Source: Syntrophaceae bacterium UBA6087 (GTDB lineage Bacteria; Desulfobacterota; Desulfomonilia; UBA1062). Taken from it: DNA of 64,000 nt. Below are positions 52,692 to 61,128 of this stretch, piece after piece. The stretch's first letter is position 1; every line of letters begins with the position of its first letter. The translations under genes were made by a program, and so were the position numbers. Under the pieces are notes generated by a model. That model had not been told where the DNA came from. It saw nothing but the letters and a program-made list of their open reading frames with translations, and did not search any database. Location: the NCBI GenBank assembly GCA_002448235.1, contig DIXF01000011.1, positions 1 to 64,000 on the forward strand, read 5' to 3'.

Positions 52692-54320
52692 TCACATCAT
52701 GGTGACTTTCCACAATAAACCCATGGCAGGCAGGATCGCCCAGAGGCTCTGGACATAGACCGTGTACATGCGGTTGTCGAAAATCACCTGCTCATTGTAG
52801 AAATCGATCCCTTTCGCCAGGAAAAACAGCGGGGGCAGGAGGCCGTAGGCCAGCGCAGGGGCTATCTTGAGAGGGAAGCTCAGGAAGAGGACGAGCGCAA
52901 GCCCCATGATCGCATATTCGAGGACCAGGATGGAGTTCTCCTCGTGGACGTATCTGGCAAGGCTCATGCGCCCGATGATCGCATCCCTCTCCATGTTTTT
53001 GAGTCCCAGGAGGATCTCCACCCCGAGATAATGAACGGATACATATGCCATGAGCATGAGGACGCTCGGCTCCAGGGGGGAGGAGGTAAGGCTCAGCGGG
53101 GCTATGATGGAGATCACGATAAAGATGACGAGACCGTAGATGCTCCTCAGATAGTCTCTCACGCCGCCCACGTCGATAATGGGGCGCAGGAGCGAGATGC
53201 CGATGATGAGAAGTCCTCCGATCAGGCCTGCAGAGACAAGGGCTAAAGACACCGCGATCCCCGTGGAGACGGCCCAGATAGGCCACTGCTTGGCTTTACG
53301 GTGCGGGCCGGTGGAGGCGAGCGAGAGGAAGAAAACGGACAGGAGCACCTGCCAGGAATAAGGTTGTCCGCAGAACACGAGCGCGGCCATGGCAATCCCC
53401 ACGCTGCCCAGTGATGTGAGCAGCGGCGTCTTTGCCAGGAGACTGAGCAGGGTGTCCTCGACGCCGGAATGGGTATGGGCTGATTTGAGCGCGCTGATAC
53501 ACTCCTCGATCACCCAATGGGGAGTCGATGCTCCCGCAATGACGGCAATCCTGGCATCTTTGGATAGATTGACGTCTTTCAGCTGCTCAGGCGTCTCCAC
53601 CTTGATGACCTGCCGCTTTTCCTTTGCCGCAATCTCGGCAAGGCGTTTGGTGTTTGCAGAATCCTTGCCGCCTATAACGATGAAGATGTCGTGATCGTTC
53701 GCCAGATCACGCACCTCGTTTTGCCGGTCCACGGTTGAGCGGCAGATGGTATCCGAGATGTCGAGGACGGCTGATCTCTCCTTCAGTACATTGATGATGT
53801 CCTTGTAAATGGCGACATCGAAGGTGGTTTGCGCAACCACGGCGAGCCTTTCGGCATGGGGGAGTTTTTTCGCGTCCTCCACGGTTTCGACGAGCACTCC
53901 CTTTTCGCCTGCGGCGCCTAAGTGAGCGTCCATCTCCGGATGGTTCTTATCGCCCACGATCACGACAAGATCTGCGTTTTTCGTCGCCTTCTTGATAATG
54001 GACTGAACCTTTAAGACCATGGGGCAGGCTGCGTCGATTACCTCGACCCCCCTGTCCTGGAGGATTTTTTTCTTATCCGGCGAGATGCCGTGAGCTCGAA
54101 CTATGGCAATATCTCCTGCCTTCAGGCCGTTGTCGTACACATCGTTTACGATCCCTATCCCGCGGTGCTTCAGCGCGTCGATGACCTGGGGATTGTGGAT
54201 GATCTGGCCCAGGGTATAGATCTTTTTATCAGGGTTTTTCTGCCTTACCTTGAAGGTGATGTCTATGGCCCTCCTTACGCCGAAGCAGAAGCCGGCGTAG
54301 CGTGCAATGGTGATCTTCAT
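52692..54320 (-). CDS. ispH: IspH (HMBPP reductase) fused to a UbiA-like membrane domain
   Basis: The N-terminal 280 residues are complete IspH, the last step of the MEP isoprenoid route, making IPP and DMAPP. The three cluster cysteines are Cys12 (AGFCFGV), Cys99 (DAACPMV) and Cys193 (DTICRST), with His42, His77, His127 and Glu129 at active-site positions. Residues about 295-542 are a hydrophobic domain of about eight spans. Its layout resembles UbiA prenyltransferases, with a NMERDAIIGRMSLARYV segment like the second UbiA motif. The first aspartate-rich motif (NDxxD) is not visible where expected (STGPHRKAKQW). The gene overlaps tlyA by 4 bp and closes the isoprenoid operon. Confidence 0.9.
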   Translation of the reverse strand: MKITIARYAGFCFGVRRAIDITFKVRQKNPDKKIYTLGQIIHNPQVIDALKHRGIGIVNDVYDNGLKAGDIAIVRAHGISPDKKKILQDRGVEVIDAACPMVLKVQSIIKKATKNADLVVIVGDKNHPEMDAHLGAAGEKGVLVETVEDAKKLPHAERLAVVAQTTFDVAIYKDIINVLKERSAVLDISDTICRSTVDRQNEVRDLANDHDIFIVIGGKDSANTKRLAEIAAKEKRQVIKVETPEQLKDVNLSKDARIAVIAGASTPHWVIEECISALKSAHTHSGVEDTLLSLLAKTPLLTSLGSVGIAMAALVFCGQPYSWQVLLSVFFLSLASTGPHRKAKQWPIWAVSTGIAVSLALVSAGLIGGLLIIGISLLRPIIDVGGVRDYLRSIYGLVIFIVISIIAPLSLTSSPLEPSVLMLMAYVSVHYLGVEILLGLKNMERDAIIGRMSLARYVHEENSILVLEYAIMGLALVLFLSFPLKIAPALAYGLLPPLFFLAKGIDFYNEQVIFDNRMYTVYVQSLWAILPAMGLLWKVTMM

Positions 54321-55054
54321 CTCTCTCCTTTATATACTGCATGGACGAGATACTCCTGGTTGCCCTTCGTCCCTTTCACGGGCGAGGGGATGGTACCGGA
54401 TACCTCGCAATTCAGTTTTTTGAGAAACTCCTCAATATCATGAATAACTTCTCTTGCAATATGTTCATCCCTCATCAGCCCGCCCTTCTGTATATGCTCC
54501 TTGCCTGCCTCGAACTGGGGCTTGATGAGGGCTATGATGCGGGAAGAGTCTTTCATGACCTTGAGCACGGGAGGAACGACGAGCTTGAGCGAGATGAACG
54601 ACACGTCGAAGGTGGCGATGTCGCAGGCATCGGGGATGAGGGCGGGATCGAGCATCCGTGCATTGACGCCCTCGAGGTTGACGACCTTCGCGTGGGAACG
54701 CAGCTTCCAGTGAAGCTGTCCATGGCCCACATCCACAGCATAGACCTTCGCGGCCCCCCTCTGGAGCATGGCGTCGATAAACCCTCCGGTGGATGCCCCG
54801 ATATCGATGACGACCTTCTCGGAGATCTCCACGTCGAATGCATCGAGCGCGGCTTCCAGCTTGTCGCCCGCCCTGCTGACGTATTTCGGGAGGGATTTCA
54901 GCGCGATATCGGCCTCTTCATCAATGGCGGTCCCGGCCTTGGTCACCGGAGCCCCCTTGACGAGCACCCTGCCTGCTAATATCATGGCCGCCGCCTTTGA
55001 TTTTGTTTCCACAAGCCCTTTTTCCACCAGTAACGTATCCAGACGCTTCTTCAT
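54317..55054 (-). CDS. tlyA: TlyA-family rRNA methyltransferase
   Basis: TlyA-type enzymes methylate 16S/23S rRNA riboses and were once called haemolysins. The 245-residue protein has an S4 RNA-binding domain (about 1-60; KRLDTLLVEKGLVETKSKAA) and an FtsJ-like methyltransferase domain with the SAM site VVIDIGASTGGFIDAML. The C-terminal region is complete. It overlaps dxs upstream and ispH downstream by 4 bp each, so the genes are translationally coupled. This ispA-dxs-tlyA linkage is common in bacteria. Confidence 0.96.
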   Translation of the reverse strand: MKKRLDTLLVEKGLVETKSKAAAMILAGRVLVKGAPVTKAGTAIDEEADIALKSLPKYVSRAGDKLEAALDAFDVEISEKVVIDIGASTGGFIDAMLQRGAAKVYAVDVGHGQLHWKLRSHAKVVNLEGVNARMLDPALIPDACDIATFDVSFISLKLVVPPVLKVMKDSSRIIALIKPQFEAGKEHIQKGGLMRDEHIAREVIHDIEEFLKKLNCEVSGTIPSPVKGTKGNQEYLVHAVYKGER

Positions 55055-56901
55055 ATGAGCTTGGCTATGGCCTTGCGTATTCCTTCCGCGTCCAATCCGA
55101 CGGCCGATTTGAGTTCGGATAAGGACCCATGTTCCACGAACGCATCCGGTATGCCCAGGAGCTCGAATTTAAGCGGCCATTTCATGTCGCGGAGCGTCTG
55201 GAGCACGGCAGAGCCGACGCCCCCCTGAATGCAGCCGTCTTCCGCGACGATGAAACGCCCCTGGCAGGCGTCCACCATATCGCGTATGGTTGCCGTATCG
55301 AGAGGTTTGGCACAGACGAGATCGACTACGGCGATATCATCCATGCCCTCGGCGGCGTTCAGTGCCTCGTAGCACAGCGGCCCGACACAGAACACGACGA
55401 GCCGGGTGCCCTTCTTGAGCACGGCTGCTCGGCCGGTCTTCAGTTCGCCGGCTTTAAGCGGCGCTGCGATGATCTTGTCCCTCGGATACCGGATAACGAC
55501 CGGTCCCTGGATCTTCAATGCATGGGCGAGCATCTTTTCCAGCATGGTCTGGTCCCTGGGCGCAAAGATGGTAACGTTCGGCACGCTCCTGAAATATGCC
55601 AGATCGAATGTGCCGTGGTGGGTCGGCCCGTCCGGGCCTACGAGTCCTGCTCTGTCTACGGCAAAGATCACCGGTGCATTCTGCAGGGCGACATCGTGGA
55701 TGATCTGGTCATAGCTTCTCTGGAGGAAGGTGGAGTATATCGCCACGACCGGCCTGAGTCCGTAGAGCGCCATGCCTGCGGCCATGGTCACCGCATGCCC
55801 TTCGGCAATGCCTACGTCGAAGAACTTGTCCGGGTACCGATGGGCAAAATGCTTCAGGCCCGTACCCGTGGTCATGGCGGCACTGACGGCAACGATGCGG
55901 GGGTCTCTCTTTGCAAGCCTTTCGAGCGCCTTGCCGAAAACGTCGGAGTAGGTGACGACATCCGGGTCGGTCTTGACCTCTCCGCTTTCCATGTCGAACT
56001 TTCCGATGCCGTGAAAATGCTCCGGGTCCTTCATTGCCGGGACATACCCGTTGCCTTTCCGGGTTATGACATGGAGAAAGATCGGCTCGGGCATGGCGGA
56101 CACGTTTTCGAAGGCCTGGATAAGGTGGTCTATCTTATGGCCGTCGATGGGGCCCACGTACCGGAAGCCCAGTTCCTCGAACAGGAGCCCTTCGGTGACG
56201 GCGCCCTTTAAGTTTCCCTCTATATGTTTGGCAAACCGGTAGATCGCATCGCCGCACAAAGGGATTCTCCCGAGGATGTTTTTTATCTCTTCTTTGGCTT
56301 CGCGGACCCGCCGCGAAGTCATGATTCTGCTCAGGTAGTCTGCAATCGCTCCCACCCGCTGGGAGATAAACATCTTATTGTCGTTGAGCACGACGATAAT
56401 CTTCTGTTTTTTCGTACCGGCAAAGTTGAGGCCCTCAAAGGTCAGCCCGTTGGAGAGAGAGCCGTCGCCGATGACCGCTATCACGTTCTTGCGGCACTCG
56501 GCCATGTTCATGGTTTCGCAAATGCCGCTTGCGGCCGGGATGGCATTGCCCGTATGCCCGGAAACGAAGGCGTCGTAGGGGCTTTCCTTGGGATTGATGA
56601 ATGCGCTTAAGCCCTTGGATTGCCTCAGGCTCGGGAAAGAATCTCTCCTGCCGGTGATGATCTTGTGGGCATAGGCCTGGTGCCCGACATCCCAGAGGAT
56701 TTTGTCCTGGGGGGTGTTGAATACGTAATGCATCGCCAGGGTCAGTTCCACCGTGCCCAGGCTTGACGCCAGGTGACCGCCGCAACGGCTGACGTTCTGG
56801 ATGATGCACTCGCGGACCTCGGCTGCGAGGATCTCCAGCTCCTGCAGGCTCAGCTTCTTGATATCCCTCGGTATAGAAATTTTATCCAGTATGCTTCCCA
56901 T
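55051..56901 (-). CDS. dxs: 1-deoxy-D-xylulose-5-phosphate synthase
   Basis: The enzyme joins pyruvate and glyceraldehyde 3-phosphate, the first step of the MEP pathway. The 616-residue protein has the TPP-domain motif GDGSLSNGLTFEGLN (family form GDGALTGG), the early DVGHQAYAHKIITGR, and the transketolase pyrimidine and C-terminal domains with AEGHAVTMAAGMA and YSTFLQRSYDQIIHDVALQ. Length is normal. It begins 1 bp after ispA ends and overlaps tlyA, placing it in the isoprenoid operon. Confidence 0.98.
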   Translation of the reverse strand: MGSILDKISIPRDIKKLSLQELEILAAEVRECIIQNVSRCGGHLASSLGTVELTLAMHYVFNTPQDKILWDVGHQAYAHKIITGRRDSFPSLRQSKGLSAFINPKESPYDAFVSGHTGNAIPAASGICETMNMAECRKNVIAVIGDGSLSNGLTFEGLNFAGTKKQKIIVVLNDNKMFISQRVGAIADYLSRIMTSRRVREAKEEIKNILGRIPLCGDAIYRFAKHIEGNLKGAVTEGLLFEELGFRYVGPIDGHKIDHLIQAFENVSAMPEPIFLHVITRKGNGYVPAMKDPEHFHGIGKFDMESGEVKTDPDVVTYSDVFGKALERLAKRDPRIVAVSAAMTTGTGLKHFAHRYPDKFFDVGIAEGHAVTMAAGMALYGLRPVVAIYSTFLQRSYDQIIHDVALQNAPVIFAVDRAGLVGPDGPTHHGTFDLAYFRSVPNVTIFAPRDQTMLEKMLAHALKIQGPVVIRYPRDKIIAAPLKAGELKTGRAAVLKKGTRLVVFCVGPLCYEALNAAEGMDDIAVVDLVCAKPLDTATIRDMVDACQGRFIVAEDGCIQGGVGSAVLQTLRDMKWPLKFELLGIPDAFVEHGSLSELKSAVGLDAEGIRKAIAKLI

Positions 56902-56902
56902 A

Positions 56903-57781
56903 TTATTGTATGCGCCTTTGCATCGATAGCGCGATATCCTTCAGCGCTGCGGAAGCATCGTTTTCGATACCCGAGATGCTCTCGATGGCGCGGTTCGTCA
57001 TTTCTTCCGCCCAGAGGCGGGTTCGTGCAAGCCCAAGCGCCTTTACAACGGTTGCCTTGTCCTGGATCAGATCCTTGCCGGGGGTCTTGCCGAGGACTCC
57101 ATCCTCAGACGTAACGTCCAGTATATCATCAACGGCCTGGAACGCCATCCCGATATGAGTTCCGTACTCCGTGAGCGCGGCGATCTTTCCCGTATCCGAG
57201 CTCGCTATCCGCGCTCCCGAGTACATACAGAGCTCGAAGAGCCGGGAGGTCTTTTTCCGGTAGATCTCCTTGATCTCCTCAAACGTGAGACGTTTCCCTT
57301 CTGCCATGACATCCTCGTACTCTCCCTGGATCAGGCCTTCGATTCCGCACTTTGCCGCCATGGTTTTCATGATATCGAACCTTGTTTCCAAGGGGTAGGG
57401 GGCCGCACCGATGACGGACAGCGCCTGGAAGATCAGGGCGTCGCCTGCAAGGATCGCGGTCGCCTCTCCGAAGCGGGCATGGCACGTAGGAACCCCCCTC
57501 CTGAGATCGTCATTGTCCAGGACGGGCAGGTCGTCATGGATAAGACTGAAGGTATGGATCATTTCAATGGCAAGGGCTGCGGGCAGGGCATCGCTCCCCT
57601 GCCCGCCGAGGCATTCGCATGCCAGCATGGTCAATATGGGCCGGATTCGCTTGCCCCCGGCTTTGAGGCTGTAGGAAAAGGCCGTAAAGATCCCGGAGGA
57701 GGTATCCGGCGGCTGCAGATACGAATTGAGGAAGGCGTCGAATGTCTTCCTTTTCTCATCTGTAAGCGTCATAATATTCAC
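56903..57781 (-). CDS. ispA: Polyprenyl (farnesyl/geranyl) diphosphate synthase
   Basis: The enzyme condenses IPP with allylic diphosphates to a C15 or C20 product. The 292-residue all-helical protein has the first aspartate-rich motif in HDDLPVLDNDDLRRG, the second in QAVDDILDV, and the GGKRIRP motif near residue 40. The size matches IspA-type farnesyl or geranylgeranyl synthases; chain length is not certain. It is the first gene of ispA-dxs-tlyA-ispH. I saw no xseB or xseA ahead of it. Confidence 0.95.
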   Translation of the reverse strand: MNIMTLTDEKRKTFDAFLNSYLQPPDTSSGIFTAFSYSLKAGGKRIRPILTMLACECLGGQGSDALPAALAIEMIHTFSLIHDDLPVLDNDDLRRGVPTCHARFGEATAILAGDALIFQALSVIGAAPYPLETRFDIMKTMAAKCGIEGLIQGEYEDVMAEGKRLTFEEIKEIYRKKTSRLFELCMYSGARIASSDTGKIAALTEYGTHIGMAFQAVDDILDVTSEDGVLGKTPGKDLIQDKATVVKALGLARTRLWAEEMTNRAIESISGIENDASAALKDIALSMQRRIQ

Positions 57782-57856
57782 AACTGTTCTCCAAATCTGG
57801 GAATAGCACGCATACAGAGAATCTTCAAGGCCGGATCTACTCCCTTTCCCTGCCTG

Positions 57857-58726
57857 TTATCCGGAGAGTTTCTCGTAGAGCATAATGATGGTGTTTACAT
57901 AAACCCGGCTGTGATTATAAGACCATATAGCCTGTCGTTTCTGCTGTTCGCTCACATTCTCCTTCCACCCTGCGCTTTTGAGATAGGAGCCTATGCTCGC
58001 GGCCGCATCCGCCATATTGAACGGATCCCGCTTCCCGTCGCCGTCGCCGTCAACGCCGAACCTCATGAATGAAGACGGGATGAACTGAGCCGGACCCATT
58101 GCGCCGGCGAAGGATCCGGTCATGTCGAGGGGATCGGTCTGTAAATCCGTTGCGATCTTCAGGAGGTGGTACAGCTCATCAAGGGCCCAATCCGCCTTTT
58201 TCCGTGCCTTGCTGAAGGTTGTCTCGTCCTTGATCGCAGGGAATTTCTTCGCATAGACCTCCTGGACTTGCCGGAAATACTCCGGATCGAGGAGCGCCAC
58301 GAGGGAGGTGTAGGCGGCAAAGGTACTCTGCCTGGGTTTAATCGTCCCCAGTTTTGACTCAACGATAAGGATGGCCGTTACAACCCCCGGAGAAGTCCCG
58401 TACTTCTTCTCGACGGAAGAGAGCATATCCTTATTTTCTCGTATGAACTCGCGGCCTTTTTCGATATATTGGGGATCGATTTTCATTACTAAGGGCTGTT
58501 CTTTGCTTCCTGCAGGGCTCGAAAAGAAAAGGTTGTTGATGATGATCTGCGGGCTTAGGATGAGCCTCGGATCGTCGAGCACGGATTGTACCAGAGACCT
58601 TTCCAGTCCTTTTTCCACCAGGCGGTCTTCGATATGCGCCACCCATGTCTTTCCCAGAGGCCATGCAGAGGTGGATACAGCTACCAGTAAAGAGGTAAAT
58701 AGAAAATATCTGACAACTCTTCTCAT
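57857..58726 (-). CDS. Lytic murein transglycosylase (MltB family)
   Basis: The enzyme cleaves peptidoglycan between N-acetylmuramic acid and N-acetylglucosamine. A signal peptide (about 1-25) precedes the catalytic domain, which has VTAILIVESKLG with the catalytic Glu, GSFAGAMGPAQFIPSSFMRF, and the DGDGDGKRDPFNMADAA loop of MltB-type enzymes. I start it at 58726, because GGAAAGGAG lies 7 bp upstream; a TTG start six codons earlier overlaps that site. No lipobox is visible in the signal peptide. It is divergent from the biotin carboxylase gene. Confidence 0.93.
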   Translation of the reverse strand: MRRVVRYFLFTSLLVAVSTSAWPLGKTWVAHIEDRLVEKGLERSLVQSVLDDPRLILSPQIIINNLFFSSPAGSKEQPLVMKIDPQYIEKGREFIRENKDMLSSVEKKYGTSPGVVTAILIVESKLGTIKPRQSTFAAYTSLVALLDPEYFRQVQEVYAKKFPAIKDETTFSKARKKADWALDELYHLLKIATDLQTDPLDMTGSFAGAMGPAQFIPSSFMRFGVDGDGDGKRDPFNMADAAASIGSYLKSAGWKENVSEQQKRQAIWSYNHSRVYVNTIIMLYEKLSG

Positions 58727-58934
58727 GTGATGACTCCTTTCCAAGGTTGAATCTTAGAATTGTCTCTATGATTAGCGGATAAGCCATTCTTACCCTTTTA
58801 TAGATCTGAGTACAAGCGTTTCTCGGGCAGCGATGGTAACGAAAGAGAATCATGCGGAATTTACTCCCGATGACTCTTCCCCCTTATGGCGGGCTTTAAC
58901 GCCCGGTCCTGTTTGTGGTGCTTGACTTGGTCAT

Positions 58935-60293
58935 ATGACCGGCATAAAGACTGGTTTTATGAAAAGGATTCTCATCGCCAACCGTGGAGAGGTGGTTTTA
59001 CGGGTTTTGAGGACAGCCAGAGAGATGGGACTGGAGACCATCGTCGTATATTCCGAGGCCGACAAGGACATGGAATACATCGCGATGGCGGACGAGGCGA
59101 TACAGATCGGCCCTGCACAGCCGTCCAAGAGCTACCTGAATATCGAAGCGATTATCAGCGCGGCGATCGGATGGAAGGCCAATGCCATCCATCCCGGGTA
59201 CGGGTTCCTTTCCGAAAACCCGAACTTTGCCGCAATGTGCGAGGAGAACGGAATCGCTTTTATCGGCCCTTCGAGCGCGACACTAAGGACCATCGGCAAC
59301 AAGTCACGGACCAAGGAGGTCGCCAGGTCTCTGAATGTCCCTACCATACCCGGCTCTTACGGGGTGATCGCCGATATCGAGCAGACGGTCCTCCTTGCCA
59401 GGCAACTCGGGATGCCAGTGATTTTAAAGTCCCTCTATGGCGGAGGCGGCAGGGGGATGAAGGTTGCGCAAAACGAGGAACAGCTCCGCCATCAGTTTGA
59501 CGGGGTCAGCAGCGAGGCGGACGCAGCCTTCGGCCGCAACGAGGTGTATCTCGAACACTATATCACTTCTCCGCGCCATCTCGAAGTTCAGGTTCTGGCT
59601 GACGAATATGGCGGGATACAGATCCTGAGCGACCGCGAGTGCTCGATCCAGAGAAGGCATCAGAAGATTATCGAAGAGGCGCCGATTCCCAATATCGATG
59701 AAGGCATACGCGACAACCTCTGGAAGTGGTCCGAAATGATCATCCGCGCCATCAGGTTCAAGGGTCTCGGTACGGTCGAGTATCTCATGGATCAGGACGG
59801 CAGCATTTATTTTCTGGAGATAAACGGCAGATTGCAGGTCGAGCATCCCGTCACCGAAATGGTTACCGGGATGGACATGGTCCGGGAACAGATCCTGGTC
59901 GCTGCAGGGGCCCGCGTGGAGAACGGAAATCCCCGCATCAACGGCCATGCCATCGAATGCAGGATCAATGCGGAGAATACCGCGAAGAATTTCATGCCCA
60001 CAACCGGGACCATCACCACTCTTCGCCTGCCCGGAGGCCCTGGAGCCAGGGTCGATACGCACCTTTTCCAGGATTGCGTCGTGAGCCCGTACTACGATCC
60101 CCTGCTGGTCAAGCTCATAGCCCATAACAGCACCCGGGCCGGAGCCTTGAAGCGCATGGCGAGGATGCTCAAGGAGACAAGAGTAGAGGGTCTCATCACA
60201 AATATCGACCTGCTGCTGAAGCTGCTGGTAAACGAAAAATTCCTCTCGGGAAACGGCGACACATCGCTGGTCATGCAGCTGGTTAAGAAATAG
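58935..60293 (+). CDS. accC: Biotin carboxylase (AccC type)
   Basis: The enzyme carboxylates biotin on a carrier protein with ATP and bicarbonate. From the second Met it begins KRILIANRGEVVLRV; relatives usually read GEIA(C/V)R. The ATP-grasp domain has GGGGRGMKVAQNEEQL, and the carboxylase part has the EVQVLAD and REC-SIQRRHQK stretches and the ING-LQVEHPVTE motif. Length (452, or 444 from the ATG at 58959) is normal. Neither start has a clear ribosome site. No accB, accA, accD or other carboxyltransferase gene is adjacent, so the partner biotin carrier must be elsewhere. Confidence 0.93.
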   Translation: MTGIKTGFMKRILIANRGEVVLRVLRTAREMGLETIVVYSEADKDMEYIAMADEAIQIGPAQPSKSYLNIEAIISAAIGWKANAIHPGYGFLSENPNFAAMCEENGIAFIGPSSATLRTIGNKSRTKEVARSLNVPTIPGSYGVIADIEQTVLLARQLGMPVILKSLYGGGGRGMKVAQNEEQLRHQFDGVSSEADAAFGRNEVYLEHYITSPRHLEVQVLADEYGGIQILSDRECSIQRRHQKIIEEAPIPNIDEGIRDNLWKWSEMIIRAIRFKGLGTVEYLMDQDGSIYFLEINGRLQVEHPVTEMVTGMDMVREQILVAAGARVENGNPRINGHAIECRINAENTAKNFMPTTGTITTLRLPGGPGARVDTHLFQDCVVSPYYDPLLVKLIAHNSTRAGALKRMARMLKETRVEGLITNIDLLLKLLVNEKFLSGNGDTSLVMQLVKK

Positions 60294-60404
60294 TTGTAAA
60301 AGACCAGGTCCAAAGAAAAAGGTGCCAGAGGTTTCCTGTCTCGATTCAATATCTTCCTGATTTTTGAAAGACACAGTTCAGAGTAATCAGACATAGGTCC
60401 GGAG

Positions 60405-60607
60405 GTAAAGGGGAGGCAGGGGGCCTGCGGGGCCGCGAAGGCGCTTTTTGATGCATCAATCGGTAAAGCGAAAAAGGCTGACCCGTAAACTCGCTCCGCT
60501 TAAGCTGCGCTCAGACAGTACGGGTCAAAGATGCCTTTTTCGCTTCACCGGGATGCATTGACAAAAAACGCCAACGCGGCCCCACAGCCCCCCTGCCTCC
60601 CCTTAAG
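60405..60607 (+). repeat. Long hairpin repeat, copy 1
   Basis: The arms 60405-60487 and 60519-60607 are complementary at roughly 85 percent with a few small bulges. Examples are AAGGGGAGGCAGGGGG with its complement and AAGCGAAAAAGGC with GCCTTTTTCGCTT. The apex reads CCCGTAAACTCGC through GCTCAGACAGTACGGG. It shares the apex and CTTTTTGA-nn-CATC with copy 2, in opposite orientation. Confidence 0.75.
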
Positions 60608-60887
60608 CACACCCGGTGCCGGCTCCTTCGCTTTTTTCTCCGTTTGGTGCTTGAAATCACGGGAAGGATATGAAACCCCTCAATCCATACACCCTGGTTC
60701 AACACCATCTCCAGCCCACCTACTAAGGCTTAAGAATCAAAGAGAGGGTTACCAATCCTTGTCCAGAATTCTCGCCGGGACGGCTTGCAGGTCCTTTTCT
60801 TGGCACGGATTAAGGCATGGGCTGGTAGCGGAGGAGAGAAGAGAAATAGAGAATGGAGGGGTTGGCAACTCACTGGCCTGTTCGCAC

Positions 60888-61105
60888 AGGCGTTGGATGG
60901 GGAAGGGGGTCTGGAGGTCACCTATCAGCCCTTTTTGCGAATACATCCAGGTGAAGGCTTAAGGGCGCTTGATCCCGTACTGTCTGAGCCACCCCAAAGG
61001 GGTGGCGAGTTTACGGGATCGCCCTTAAGACGAACCTGAGATGTTTCAAAAAGGGCTGTTCAGTGACCGGAAGAGCCCCTTCGCCGTCCAACGCCCAAAG
61101 GCATC
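60888..61105 (-). repeat. Long hairpin repeat, copy 2 (inverted)
   Basis: The arms about 60888-60979 and 61012-61105 are imperfectly complementary. AGCCCTTTTT pairs with AAAAAGGGCT, CTTAAGGGC with GCCCTTAAG, and GATCCCGTA with TACGGGATC. The apex contains CCACCCC-AAA-GGGGTGG (60989-61005). On the minus strand it has the same CCCGTAAACTCGC and GCTCAGACAGTACGGG motifs as copy 1. The two copies differ in stem sequence but keep pairing. Confidence 0.75.
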
Positions 61106-61128
61106 ACCTCTGTCTTTATCCACTCAAT

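Larger units (their letters stand above)
60294..61128. other. Gene-free stretch occupied by a nested inverted-repeat element
   Basis: No supported gene lies between the biotin carboxylase and the HypE-like gene. The first 100 bp are plain. From about 60395 to 61105 the DNA is a large imperfect palindrome with two internal hairpin elements (see separate entries) and a weaker related pair between them (about 60672-60735 with 60806-60866, sharing AACCCCTC and CCAGCCCA at similar spacing). Reading frames here are by-products of the repeat structure. Confidence 0.7.

Noticed and set aside
60531..60962. 143-codon plus-strand frame in the repeat element
   Set aside because: It runs through the hairpin arms and has no ribosome site or family motif.
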